In this document: in pieces, positions 1-6,284 of the stretch
Layout of the letters: each line of letters opens with the position of its first letter
Position numbering within the stretch: the first letter of the stretch is position 1
DNA from: an uncultured Clostridia bacterium
GTDB lineage: Bacteria > Bacillota > Clostridia > Oscillospirales > Ruminococcaceae
Assembly (NCBI GenBank): GCA_937892655.1
Contig: CALBJC010000097.1
Span: 1-20,834 of the forward strand
Length of the DNA: 20,834 bases
Direction: 5' to 3'
Notes under the pieces: model-generated
Seen by the model: the letters and a program-made list of their open reading frames with translations, nothing else
Database searches by the model: none
Told to the model about the DNA's origin: nothing
Made by a program: the position numbers and the translations under genes

Positions 1-2
1 TC

Positions 3-724
3 GTAAATCTGCATTGGGACGGCGGTTGGCTTGAAAACTTCCCGACAGACAAGCAAAACTGTATGCTAAAATATGAAAAAATCTGGACTCAGGTTGCAGG
101 TACTTTCAAGGATTATCCTGAAAAGCTTATATTTGAAGCTCAGAATGAAGAGCTTGGCTGGCAGTCGGTATGGAACAGATGGGGCGGTACCAGCGGTAAA
201 GCTGATTCTTACGCTCTTGTAAATGAGATAAACCAGAAATTTGTTGACGTTGTAAGAAACTCAGGCGGCAACAACGCTTTACGTCATCTTCTGATTTCAG
301 GCTACAACACCGATATCGACCTTACCTGTGATTCAATGTTCAAAATGCCATCAGACCCTGCAGGCAGATGCGCTGTTTCGGTTCACTATTACACCCCTTC
401 AAACTTCTGTATTCTCGAAGAGGATGCAGACTGGGGCAAAGCTCAGTATACATGGGGTACAGAACGCTTGTAAGATATATGGAAAAGCTCAAAACTATAT
501 TCGTTGATAAGGGCATACCTGTAATCATCGGTGAATACGGCTGCCCTACAAAAAATAAAGATGAAGCTTCTATCAGACTCTTTATTTCTTCTGTTTGCAA
601 TGAGGCAATTTCAAGAGGAATGTGCCCGATGCTATGGAGCACAACGGGTAACCACTACAACAGAAGCACATACACTATGTATGACGCTGCTTTAGAGCAA
701 CTGATGCTTGACGCTAAAAATTAA
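3..724 (+). pseudogene. GH5-family glycanase (cellulase-like), 5'-partial and frameshifted
   Basis: The reading frame is open from base 3 (VNLHWDGGW) to a stop at 471-473. The family sequence resumes in another frame from about 463 to the stop at 722-724. The first part holds the GH5 acid/base glutamate in the FEAQNEELGW segment (codon 147-149). The second part holds the nucleophile glutamate in VIIGEYGCP (codon 533-535). Both are needed for retaining hydrolysis of beta-1,4-glucans, so neither piece alone should be active. The break lies between WGTE and LVRYMEKLK. Moving from the first frame to the second corresponds to a net loss of 1 base (or 4, 7 and so on), and the junction seems a few residues short for the family. 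No dockerin or carbohydrate-binding module follows the catalytic domain. The N-terminus lies outside the window, so a signal peptide cannot be judged. A sequencing or assembly error is the main alternative; no slippery heptamer is visible. Confidence 0.85.
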
Positions 725-731
725 GAAATGT

Positions 732-763
732 AAAAGACAGCTTTTTGCTGTCTTTTCTTTTTG
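732..763 (+). terminator. Intrinsic terminator of the GH5 gene
   Basis: A 10-bp stem (AAAAGACAGC with GCTGTCTTTT) around a five-T loop is followed by a T-rich run. It starts 8 bases after the GH5 stop codon. Confidence 0.85.
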
Positions 764-772
764 GTTTACACT

Positions 773-800
773 TGCAAATACAGTTATTTTATGGTAGAAT
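773..800 (+). promoter_or_regulatory. pyrE promoter, extended -10
   Basis: TTGCAA at 773-778 and TAGAAT at 795-800 are 16 bp apart, with a TGG extended -10 directly before the -10 hexamer. Transcription would begin about 27 bases before the pyrE ATG. That leaves no room for a PyrR-type attenuator. Confidence 0.6.
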
Positions 801-834
801 TTATACAGCATATATTTTGAAAGGATGTTTAATT

Positions 835-1491
835 ATGACTTACAAAGAAGGCTTTATTAAGTTTATGGTTGAAAGCGGTGTTCTGACTTTTGGCGATTTT
901 ACTCTCAAGAGCGGCAGAAGAGCGCCATACTTCATAAACTGCGGTAACTACAAGACAGGCGCACAGCTTGCCAGACTCGGTGAATTCTACGCTGAATGTA
1001 TCAAGGATAACAATATCCCTATCGAAACTCTCTTTGGTCCTGCTTACAAGGGTATCCCTCTTGCAGTTTCAGCAGTTGTAGCGCTTTCAAATAAATTCGG
1101 TATCGACGTTTCTTACTGCTTTGACAGAAAGGAAGCTAAGGATCACGGTGAAGGCGGTATGTTCGTTGGTAAGACACTTACAGCGGGCGAAAAGGTTGTT
1201 ATCATCGATGACGTTATGACATCAGGTAAGGCTCTCAAGGAATCTGTTCCAAAGCTCAAGAGTGCGGCTGATGTTGATATCACAGGTATGGTTATCACAG
1301 TTGACAGAATGGAAAAGGGCTTAAACAGCGACCTTTCAGCTGTTCAGGAGGCTTATAACGAATTTGGTATCAAGGTTTACTCAATCGTTAATATGGAAGA
1401 TATTATAAACGCTATCAAGACAGGCGTTATCGGCTACAGCGAATACTTAGACGCAATGCTCGCTTACAGAGAGCAGTATGGCGCAAAGTAA
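835..1491 (+). CDS. pyrE: Orotate phosphoribosyltransferase
   Basis: The enzyme joins orotate to PRPP to make orotidine 5'-monophosphate in de novo pyrimidine synthesis, in the cytosol. The protein has 218 residues, normal for the longer PyrE form. The type I PRPP-binding signature is residues 121-133 (VVIIDDVMTSGKA). The flexible catalytic loop with FDRKEAKDHGEGG is at about 96-108, and FGPAYKGI at 67-74 binds the PRPP side. The frame is open further upstream to 745, but that runs through the promoter. The ATG at 835 has an AAGGA site nine bases before it, so it is the chosen start. The gene stands alone between its own promoter and a strong terminator, not in a pyr operon. carB, another pyrimidine gene, lies 4.8 kb downstream as a separate unit. 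Confidence 0.97.
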   Translation: MTYKEGFIKFMVESGVLTFGDFTLKSGRRAPYFINCGNYKTGAQLARLGEFYAECIKDNNIPIETLFGPAYKGIPLAVSAVVALSNKFGIDVSYCFDRKEAKDHGEGGMFVGKTLTAGEKVVIIDDVMTSGKALKESVPKLKSAADVDITGMVITVDRMEKGLNSDLSAVQEAYNEFGIKVYSIVNMEDIINAIKTGVIGYSEYLDAMLAYREQYGAK

Positions 1492-1506
1492 AAATAGATG
1501 TTTTGA

Positions 1507-1540
1507 GGGTATGGCAAAAATTGCCATACCCTTTTTTGTT
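1507..1540 (+). terminator. Intrinsic terminator of pyrE
   Basis: An 11-bp perfect stem, GGGTATGGCAA with TTGCCATACCC around a three-A loop, is followed by six Ts. It begins 16 bases after the pyrE stop. Confidence 0.95.
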
Positions 1541-1548
1541 TTCAGGGG

Positions 1549-1577
1549 TTGACAGATTTATTCTAATCTGTTAGAAT
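1549..1577 (+). promoter_or_regulatory. Promoter of the blaI-blaR1-like operon
   Basis: TTGACA at 1549-1554 and TAGAAT at 1572-1577 are exactly 17 bp apart, close to sigmaA consensus. The spacer and -10 are covered by the first operator dyad described in the next entry, as expected for a repressor-controlled promoter. Confidence 0.9.
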
Positions 1578-1602
1578 ATGTATATACTAATGCATTAGAA
1601 TA
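1560..1602 (+). promoter_or_regulatory. Tandem operator dyads for the BlaI-type repressor
   Basis: Two inverted repeats sit 24 bp apart. Dyad 1 is TTCTAATCTGTTAGAATA at 1561-1578; its perfect 7-bp arms are ATTCTAA (1560-1566) and TTAGAAT (1571-1577). Dyad 2 is TACTAATGCATTAGAATA at 1585-1602, with the perfect palindrome CTAATGCATTAG at 1587-1598. The two 18-mers match at 14 of 18 positions. Dyad 1 covers the -10 hexamer and dyad 2 lies at and just after the start of transcription. BlaI/MecI/CopY repressors are known to bind such dyads as dimers and to repress their own operon. That these sites bind the adjacent repressor is inferred from position. Confidence 0.75.
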
Positions 1603-1644
1603 GCAAGACAAAAGAAAACAGACAACGAAAAAGGAAGTGAGAAA

Positions 1645-2004
1645 ATGGCAACACCTAAGATTTTTGAGAGCGAATACAGATTCTGCCTTATTTTATGGGA
1701 GAATGAGCCAATTAAAAGTAAGGATTTATCTGATATCTGTAAAGAAAAGCTCGGCTGGTCAAAAACTACGACCTATACTGTTATAAAGAGATTATCAGAC
1801 AGAGGGGTTGTAAAAAACGAAAATACTGTTGTTACATCCTTGATTTCTAAGGACGAAGCACAGATTTCTGAAATTGACGAGCTTATGGAAAAGAAGTTTG
1901 AAGGCTCTCTGCCTGCATTTTTAGCGGCATTTGCAAAGCATCAGAAGCTGAGCGAGAAGGATATCGAAGAGATAAAGAAGATAATAAACGGAGGAGGAAA
2001 ATAG
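1645..2004 (+). CDS. BlaI/MecI/CopY-family transcriptional repressor
   Basis: The 119-residue protein has the size and layout of the BlaI family. An N-terminal winged helix-turn-helix covers about residues 5-70, with the recognition helix around WSKTTTYTVIKRLSDRGVV (38-56). A short helical C-terminal half (about 70-119) serves dimerisation. In the known systems such a repressor dimer holds the operon shut until its partner membrane protease triggers its cleavage or release. The start ATG is preceded by AAGGAAGTGA. It is followed after one base by a BlaR1-like gene, giving the classic repressor-sensor pair. Two dyads at the promoter suggest autoregulation. No beta-lactamase or PBP gene is next to it, so its targets beyond its own operon are unknown. 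It is called BlaI-like rather than blaI because the inducing signal may differ. Confidence 0.9.
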   Translation: MATPKIFESEYRFCLILWENEPIKSKDLSDICKEKLGWSKTTTYTVIKRLSDRGVVKNENTVVTSLISKDEAQISEIDELMEKKFEGSLPAFLAAFAKHQKLSEKDIEEIKKIINGGGK

Positions 2005-2005
2005 T

Positions 2006-4315
2006 ATGGACAAGCTGACTGGTATTTTCCTTGAGCTTTTTAATATGAGCGTTAATGCCAGCTACATTATTTTAGCGGTTTTGATTTTAAGGCTTATATT
2101 TAAAAAAGCGCCTAAAAAGCTTATCTGCATGATGTGGGCTATACCTGCATTTAGACTTATCTGCCCTTTTTCGTTTAAGAGCATTTTAAGTCTTCTGCCA
2201 AGTGAGAAGGCTGTAAGCTATGAGGTTTTGCTGTCTGATACTCCGCAGATTAACAGCGGTATCAATTTTGTAGACAACAGAATAAACCCTGTTATCAGGG
2301 ATAATTTTACTCCGTCGAAAATTGAAACGGTTGACCCTTTACAGCTTTTGACAAATGCTATGAGCATTTTGTGGATAGCTGGGATATTTATTCTTGCTGT
2401 ATTTTCTGTAATAAGCCTGATAAGGCTTAAGGTAAAGCTTTTTGACGCTGTTAAAAAAGAAGATAATATCTATCAGAGCCAGAATGTTTCTACCCCGTTT
2501 ATTTTAGGGGTTATAAAGCCAAAAATCTATATTCCGTTTAATATGGATGAGACTCTTTTAAGCTATGTTTTAGCGCACGAAAAGGCGCATTTAAAGCGCT
2601 TTGACCATATTATAAAGCCGATAGGATTTTTGATATTATGTATTCATTGGTTCAACCCTCTGGTTTGGGTGGCATACGCTTTGCTTTGCCGTGATATAGA
2701 GATAGCCTGCGACCAGAAGGTTTTTGAAAATTTCACAAGTGAGGACAAGAAAAACTACGCAAGTGCTTTGCTTTTATGCGGTGCTGGCAGTAAGAGATTT
2801 TTAATATCTGCCTGCCCTCTGGCATTTGGCGAAGTAGGGATAAAAGAAAGGATCAAAAACGTTATGAACTACAAAAAGCCTGCACTATGGATAATAGTTT
2901 TACTTATTATCGCGGCAGTTGTTGTAGCAGTTTGTTTTCTGACATCACCTGAGCATAAGGAGCTGCCTGATACATCGGGAGATACATCGACTGTTACAAC
3001 GCCTGTTGGAGACCTTCTTGGTACACAGACCACTGTTGTACCTGACAAATCAGATGCTTATGCTGTGAACTTTAAAAAGCTCAATACTCCATATTCATTA
3101 GAATTAGAAAATGAATTTATCGACTTTGAATACTTTGAAAGCTATCCCGGCACATACAAATCAAAGGTTTTCACAAGCTATGATGAGTATGCTCAGTTTT
3201 TGAGCAATATGGGACTTGACGCTGACAGCGTAGGTATTATCTATGATGAGAGCTACTTTGAAGAAAACATACTCGCAATAGCAGGTATTTATGAGGGTAG
3301 CGGTTCTATTAAGCATGAGGTTTATGATGTATTTATATCTGACAATCATCTGATTGTCAGCATAAACGCTTATACGCCTTATATCTGTACCGAGGATATT
3401 CAGTTTTATCTGATGGCCGCTGAGCTTGACAAATCAGAGTTTTCTGAAAAGGATATCCAGTTTATAAGATACACTCAGTTTTCAGATGAGTTTGGCGAGC
3501 ATTTTACATCACAGACAGTTGCTGTAAGGACTATTTACACAGGAATATTCCCGCAATACTGCTACGCCAACTGGAATGAAGACGGTATAAATCTTATCTG
3601 GAATGAATCGATTGTCAATAAAAATCAGTCACAACTGCCGATTGTAAAAATCACAAGCAAGGAAGAATTTGATGAGTTTTATTTAAAGGTTGCACCTTTC
3701 TTTACTCTTGACTACGAATACAGCAATATGGTAGACGGAAAGTATTATCACTACTCTCCTTGCGCAACGCTTGAATCTGTAAAGGACAGCACTGAACAAG
3801 GAGGTTTCTTTGAAAACAACACATTACTTCTGGTTTATATCCCAGAAAACAGTTCTTCAATATATCATTCGCCTGATAGCGTATATACTTATGGCAATAC
3901 TATGTATTTTAACATCAGAGCATTTTTGCCATACGCCTACGATACAGCGATGGCCGGCTGGTTTATGTGTTACACGGTTGAGAATGAACTAATCAGCGGT
4001 ATAGACACATTCTGCGCAAACCGCTTTGAAATGCCTTACAGAGAGCTTGTGGTGATGGGAGAACAATCTGATGATATTCTGTTAAATCCGAGAATTACTC
4101 TTTATGAGGCGGATAAGACATTTACCATGTCACTCTCCCCTGTTTCAAGCTATATGTATTCAGGCTCATATTTCTACGAAGACGGTTATCTTGTTTTATT
4201 TGAGCAAGGTACAAATAGCTTTTACAGATTCAAAATTGATGAAGAAGCCTATATTTTTGAAGCTGACAACTCATCACCTATTGATATACCCGACGGTACA
4301 GTTTTCTACTCATAA
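2006..4315 (+). CDS. BlaR1/MecR1-like M56 membrane metallopeptidase with non-PBP sensor region
   Basis: The N-terminal half is a multi-pass M56 peptidase. Hydrophobic segments are seen near residues 17-32, 117-138, 204-225 and 293-313. The PFILGVIKPKIYIP motif is at 164-177, the zinc motif HEKAH at 191-195, and a further metal-ligand region at IEIACDQ (231-237). In known systems this protease relays an outside signal to inactivate BlaI. The C-terminal half (about 314-769) should lie outside the cell. It shows no transpeptidase signature of the kind found in MecR1 and BlaR1. It instead has a Ser/Thr-rich linker, two related domains (about 387-480 and 546-665) and a small beta-rich C-terminal domain (about 695-769) ending in FEADNSSPI. 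The start overlaps the repressor's 3' end region, with GGAGGAGG at 1990-1997. The ligand is unknown; beta-lactam sensing should not be assumed. Confidence 0.9.
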   Translation: MDKLTGIFLELFNMSVNASYIILAVLILRLIFKKAPKKLICMMWAIPAFRLICPFSFKSILSLLPSEKAVSYEVLLSDTPQINSGINFVDNRINPVIRDNFTPSKIETVDPLQLLTNAMSILWIAGIFILAVFSVISLIRLKVKLFDAVKKEDNIYQSQNVSTPFILGVIKPKIYIPFNMDETLLSYVLAHEKAHLKRFDHIIKPIGFLILCIHWFNPLVWVAYALLCRDIEIACDQKVFENFTSEDKKNYASALLLCGAGSKRFLISACPLAFGEVGIKERIKNVMNYKKPALWIIVLLIIAAVVVAVCFLTSPEHKELPDTSGDTSTVTTPVGDLLGTQTTVVPDKSDAYAVNFKKLNTPYSLELENEFIDFEYFESYPGTYKSKVFTSYDEYAQFLSNMGLDADSVGIIYDESYFEENILAIAGIYEGSGSIKHEVYDVFISDNHLIVSINAYTPYICTEDIQFYLMAAELDKSEFSEKDIQFIRYTQFSDEFGEHFTSQTVAVRTIYTGIFPQYCYANWNEDGINLIWNESIVNKNQSQLPIVKITSKEEFDEFYLKVAPFFTLDYEYSNMVDGKYYHYSPCATLESVKDSTEQGGFFENNTLLLVYIPENSSSIYHSPDSVYTYGNTMYFNIRAFLPYAYDTAMAGWFMCYTVENELISGIDTFCANRFEMPYRELVVMGEQSDDILLNPRITLYEADKTFTMSLSPVSSYMYSGSYFYEDGYLVLFEQGTNSFYRFKIDEEAYIFEADNSSPIDIPDGTVFYS

Positions 4316-4322
4316 AACTAAA

Positions 4323-4357
4323 AAGAGCAGTACAAAATGTACTGCTCTTGATTTTTT
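4323..4357 (+). terminator. Bidirectional terminator between the blaR1-like gene and degV
   Basis: A 12-bp perfect stem, AAGAGCAGTACA with TGTACTGCTCTT, has a three-A loop. A T run follows on the + strand (4352-4357). An A-rich stretch precedes it (4315-4324), which reads as Ts on the - strand. One hairpin therefore serves both convergent genes. Confidence 0.9.
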
Positions 4358-4361
4358 ACTT

Positions 4362-5225
4362 TTATCTTTCACTACCCATAAAGAAGAGGGCTAGTGTACC
4401 AGGACCTGAGTGAGAGCCGATTACTTTACCTACATAGTTTATAATGCAGGTATCATAGCCGAATTTATCCATGATCTGATTTGCTACATACTGAGCGTCA
4501 GCAAGGCAGTCACCATGGCTTATTGCAATTGTTTTATTTGTAAAGCCCTTTGATTTTTTAGCCATTTCATCGATAAGCATATTGAGAGATGCCTTTCTGC
4601 CTCTTACCTTTGCAATTGGCACGAGGTGACCTTCGTTGTCAACGTGTAAAACAGGCTTGATGCCAAGGAGAGTTCCTGCGATAGCCGCTGTTCTTGATAC
4701 TCTGCCGCCACGGAAGAGATATTTTAAGTCATCAACTGTAAATACATGGCAGAGATTGAACTTAATGCTCTCGATATATTCACCGAGCTCTTCAACTGTA
4801 ACGCCCTCGTCACGCTTTTTAACAGCGTAGTCTAAAAGAAGACCTTCACCGAGTGAAGCACAGAGGCTGTCAACCAAAACTATCTTTCTGTCAGGGTATT
4901 TTTCACATAGCGAGTCCTTTGCGATATTAGCGCTGTTGAAGGTACCGCTGAGACCTGATGAGAATGCAAGATAGATAACATCTAACCCTTTTTCAAGGAA
5001 CTTTGAAAAAATAGTTTCAAACATTTCAGGAGTACACTGAGAGGTTTTGGTCATAGCGCCGTTTCTCATCTGGTCATAGAAATCCTTATCTGACATATCG
5101 TTTGCAGAATACTGCATTCCGTTTACTTCAAAAGAAAGAGAAACCGCTTCAACGTTATGGTCTTCGTAATAGCTGGCAGGTAAATCGCAAGTTGTATCTG
5201 TAATAAGCTGGTATGTTAATGACAT
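4362..5225 (-). CDS. DegV-family fatty-acid-binding protein
   Basis: The 287-residue protein matches the DegV family in length and motifs. LITDTTCDLP is at 7-16, TSQ near 61-63 and SSGLSGTFNSA at 89-99. DLKYLFRGGRVSRTAA is at 166-181 and GSHSGPGTLALFF at 270-282. DegV proteins bind a long-chain fatty acid in a cleft between two domains. In the FakAB system they present it to a FakA kinase for phosphorylation, so that exogenous fatty acids can enter phospholipid synthesis. The Thr/Ser near 61-62, the Arg residues near 208-210 and His272 fall where the family contacts the acyl carboxylate. No fakA gene is in the window, so the FakB role is inferred. Translation starts at the ATG at 5225, behind GGAGGG. 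The gene is a single unit, convergent with the blaR1-like gene and divergent from the pentapeptide gene. Confidence 0.93.
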   Translation of the reverse strand: MSLTYQLITDTTCDLPASYYEDHNVEAVSLSFEVNGMQYSANDMSDKDFYDQMRNGAMTKTSQCTPEMFETIFSKFLEKGLDVIYLAFSSGLSGTFNSANIAKDSLCEKYPDRKIVLVDSLCASLGEGLLLDYAVKKRDEGVTVEELGEYIESIKFNLCHVFTVDDLKYLFRGGRVSRTAAIAGTLLGIKPVLHVDNEGHLVPIAKVRGRKASLNMLIDEMAKKSKGFTNKTIAISHGDCLADAQYVANQIMDKFGYDTCIINYVGKVIGSHSGPGTLALFFMGSER

Positions 5226-5255
5226 AGTAAAATCCCTCCGATATTTATATATGTA

Positions 5256-5264
5256 ATTATATCA
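5256..5264 (-). promoter_or_regulatory. Probable degV promoter (extended -10)
   Basis: On the - strand TGATATAAT (an extended -10) reads from 5264 to 5256, about 30 bases before the degV ATG. No good -35 is seen at 17 bp spacing (TTATAT), so the extended -10 would have to carry the promoter. Confidence 0.55.
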
Positions 5265-5350
5265 TAAATCTTATTTATATATAATAAGTTTTTGTAAACT
5301 GAACTGTAAAAAAGAATGCCAAAAGTTTGTTTATTTTTACGAAAAAACTC

Positions 5351-5379
5351 TTTACAACGGGATATTTATATATTATAAT
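5351..5379 (+). promoter_or_regulatory. Promoter of the pentapeptide-repeat gene
   Basis: TTTACA at 5351-5356 and TATAAT at 5374-5379 are separated by 17 bp. The -10 lies about 32 bases before the ATG, so the leader is short. Confidence 0.85.
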
Positions 5380-5411
5380 AATTGTAGTGTTTCAAAAAAG
5401 GAGTGGTAAAA

Positions 5412-6014
5412 ATGAATCTTGGCAGCGAAATCGAGTTTATTTCAAAAAGCTTTATCGGTGAAACCTTTGAAGAGGATATCTGCAACTGTTTATTTGAAAA
5501 CTGTAATTTCAAGTTTGCTAAGTTTTCTGATATTACTATTTCTAATTGTGTTTTCAGAAACTGCTCTTTTTTAAGCGCTAATTTTTCTGATGTTACTATT
5601 GACAAATGCGATATGTCAGCAAGCTCATTTATGAATGCCGCTTTACTTGACACTAAGCTTATCGAATGCAAGGCTTCAGGCTGTGATTTTACTAAAATAA
5701 AGCAGATGGGCTTAGAGATTTCAGGCGGTAACTTTTCATTATCAAACTTTGCTGACAATGATTTTCGTTTTATGAAATTTTCAAACATCAAGTTTGACAG
5801 CGCCAGCTTTTTTGGCTGTCGTTTGGAAAAGACAACCTTTAAGGATTGTTCAATGATCGGTGTTGATTTAAACGGCGCAAACCTTACAGACGCTGATATC
5901 AGAGGCAGTAAGGTTGATGGTGTTTCATTTAAAAACGTTAATTTAAAGAATTGTAAGGCTGATATAGCTCAGGCTGTTTGTATTGCAGAAAGCATGGGCT
6001 GTAGTATAGAATGA
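5412..6014 (+). CDS. Pentapeptide-repeat protein (Qnr/McbG-sized)
   Basis: The 200-residue protein is built almost entirely of tandem five-residue repeats with Phe or Leu at the centre (for example NCLFENCNFKFAKF, FRNCSFLSANFSD and GVDLNGANLTDADIRGS). It should fold as a right-handed quadrilateral beta-helix. It ends in a short non-repeat segment (AQAVCIAESMGCSIE) that could form a dimer-forming tail, as in Qnr and McbG. Those proteins mimic DNA and protect type II topoisomerases. The size fits, but pentapeptide proteins have many roles and sequence alone does not prove this one. The interrupted run around residues 98-110 may be a loop or a kink. The chosen start is the ATG at 5412, eight bases after AAGGAG; the GTG at 5403 overlaps that site. 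The gene has its own promoter and terminator. Confidence 0.88.
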   Translation: MNLGSEIEFISKSFIGETFEEDICNCLFENCNFKFAKFSDITISNCVFRNCSFLSANFSDVTIDKCDMSASSFMNAALLDTKLIECKASGCDFTKIKQMGLEISGGNFSLSNFADNDFRFMKFSNIKFDSASFFGCRLEKTTFKDCSMIGVDLNGANLTDADIRGSKVDGVSFKNVNLKNCKADIAQAVCIAESMGCSIE

Positions 6015-6019
6015 TTTTT

Positions 6020-6052
6020 ACGGAGTAGTGTTTTTTCATTACTCCGTTTTTT
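6020..6052 (+). terminator. Terminator of the pentapeptide-repeat gene
   Basis: ACGGAGTAGTG pairs with CATTACTCCGT (one G-U pair) around a six-T loop, followed by six Ts. It begins 5 bases after the stop codon. Confidence 0.93.
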
Positions 6053-6187
6053 GCGGCCATATGAAGAAATCTGAGATTTATTCACAGATTTTTCAAAGCA
6101 AAAATCAATCTTGTAAAGTGACTAAAAATTCATCAATTTGGCACTGAAATTTATACACTTATTAAGCGTAAAAATTGACGAAAAATA

Positions 6188-6216
6188 TTGAAATGAATTT
6201 TTAGTTGTGATATAAT
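6188..6216 (+). promoter_or_regulatory. carB promoter with extended -10
   Basis: TTGAAA at 6188-6193 and TATAAT at 6211-6216 are 17 bp apart, and TGA precedes the -10. This is one of the best promoters in the window. The predicted leader to the carB ATG is about 60 bases. Confidence 0.9.
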
Positions 6217-6225
6217 AAACTAAAT

Positions 6226-6253
6226 GCAGTGTTGAGGAAAATTTCAACATTGC
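6226..6253 (+). promoter_or_regulatory. Hairpin in the carB leader
   Basis: GCAGTGTTGA (6226-6235) pairs with TCAACATTGC (6244-6253), giving ten pairs including one G-U and an eight-base loop. It lies between the predicted transcription start and the Shine-Dalgarno site (GGAGGAAGG, 6267-6275). No T run follows, so it is not a terminator. It could stabilise the 5' end or bind a regulator; its loop does not match the PyrR-binding consensus as I know it. Confidence 0.55.
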
Positions 6254-6284
6254 GGGTCAATTAAATGGAGGAAGGTTGTACTAT

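Noticed and set aside
450..480. Programmed ribosomal frameshift in the GH5 gene
   Set aside because: No slippery heptamer or downstream structure is visible at the junction, and the family is not known to use frameshifting. A mutation or sequence error is simpler.
745..834. Upstream extension of pyrE by 30 residues
   Set aside because: It would run through the promoter, and the ATG at 835 has a good ribosome binding site and matches normal family length.
5366..5791. 141-residue - strand frame opposite the pentapeptide gene
   Set aside because: It mirrors the repetitive coding strand, has no ribosome binding site, and the + strand product is clearly a repeat protein.
6226..6253. carB leader hairpin as a PyrR attenuator
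   Set aside because: No terminator hairpin with a T run and no match to the PyrR loop consensus are present.
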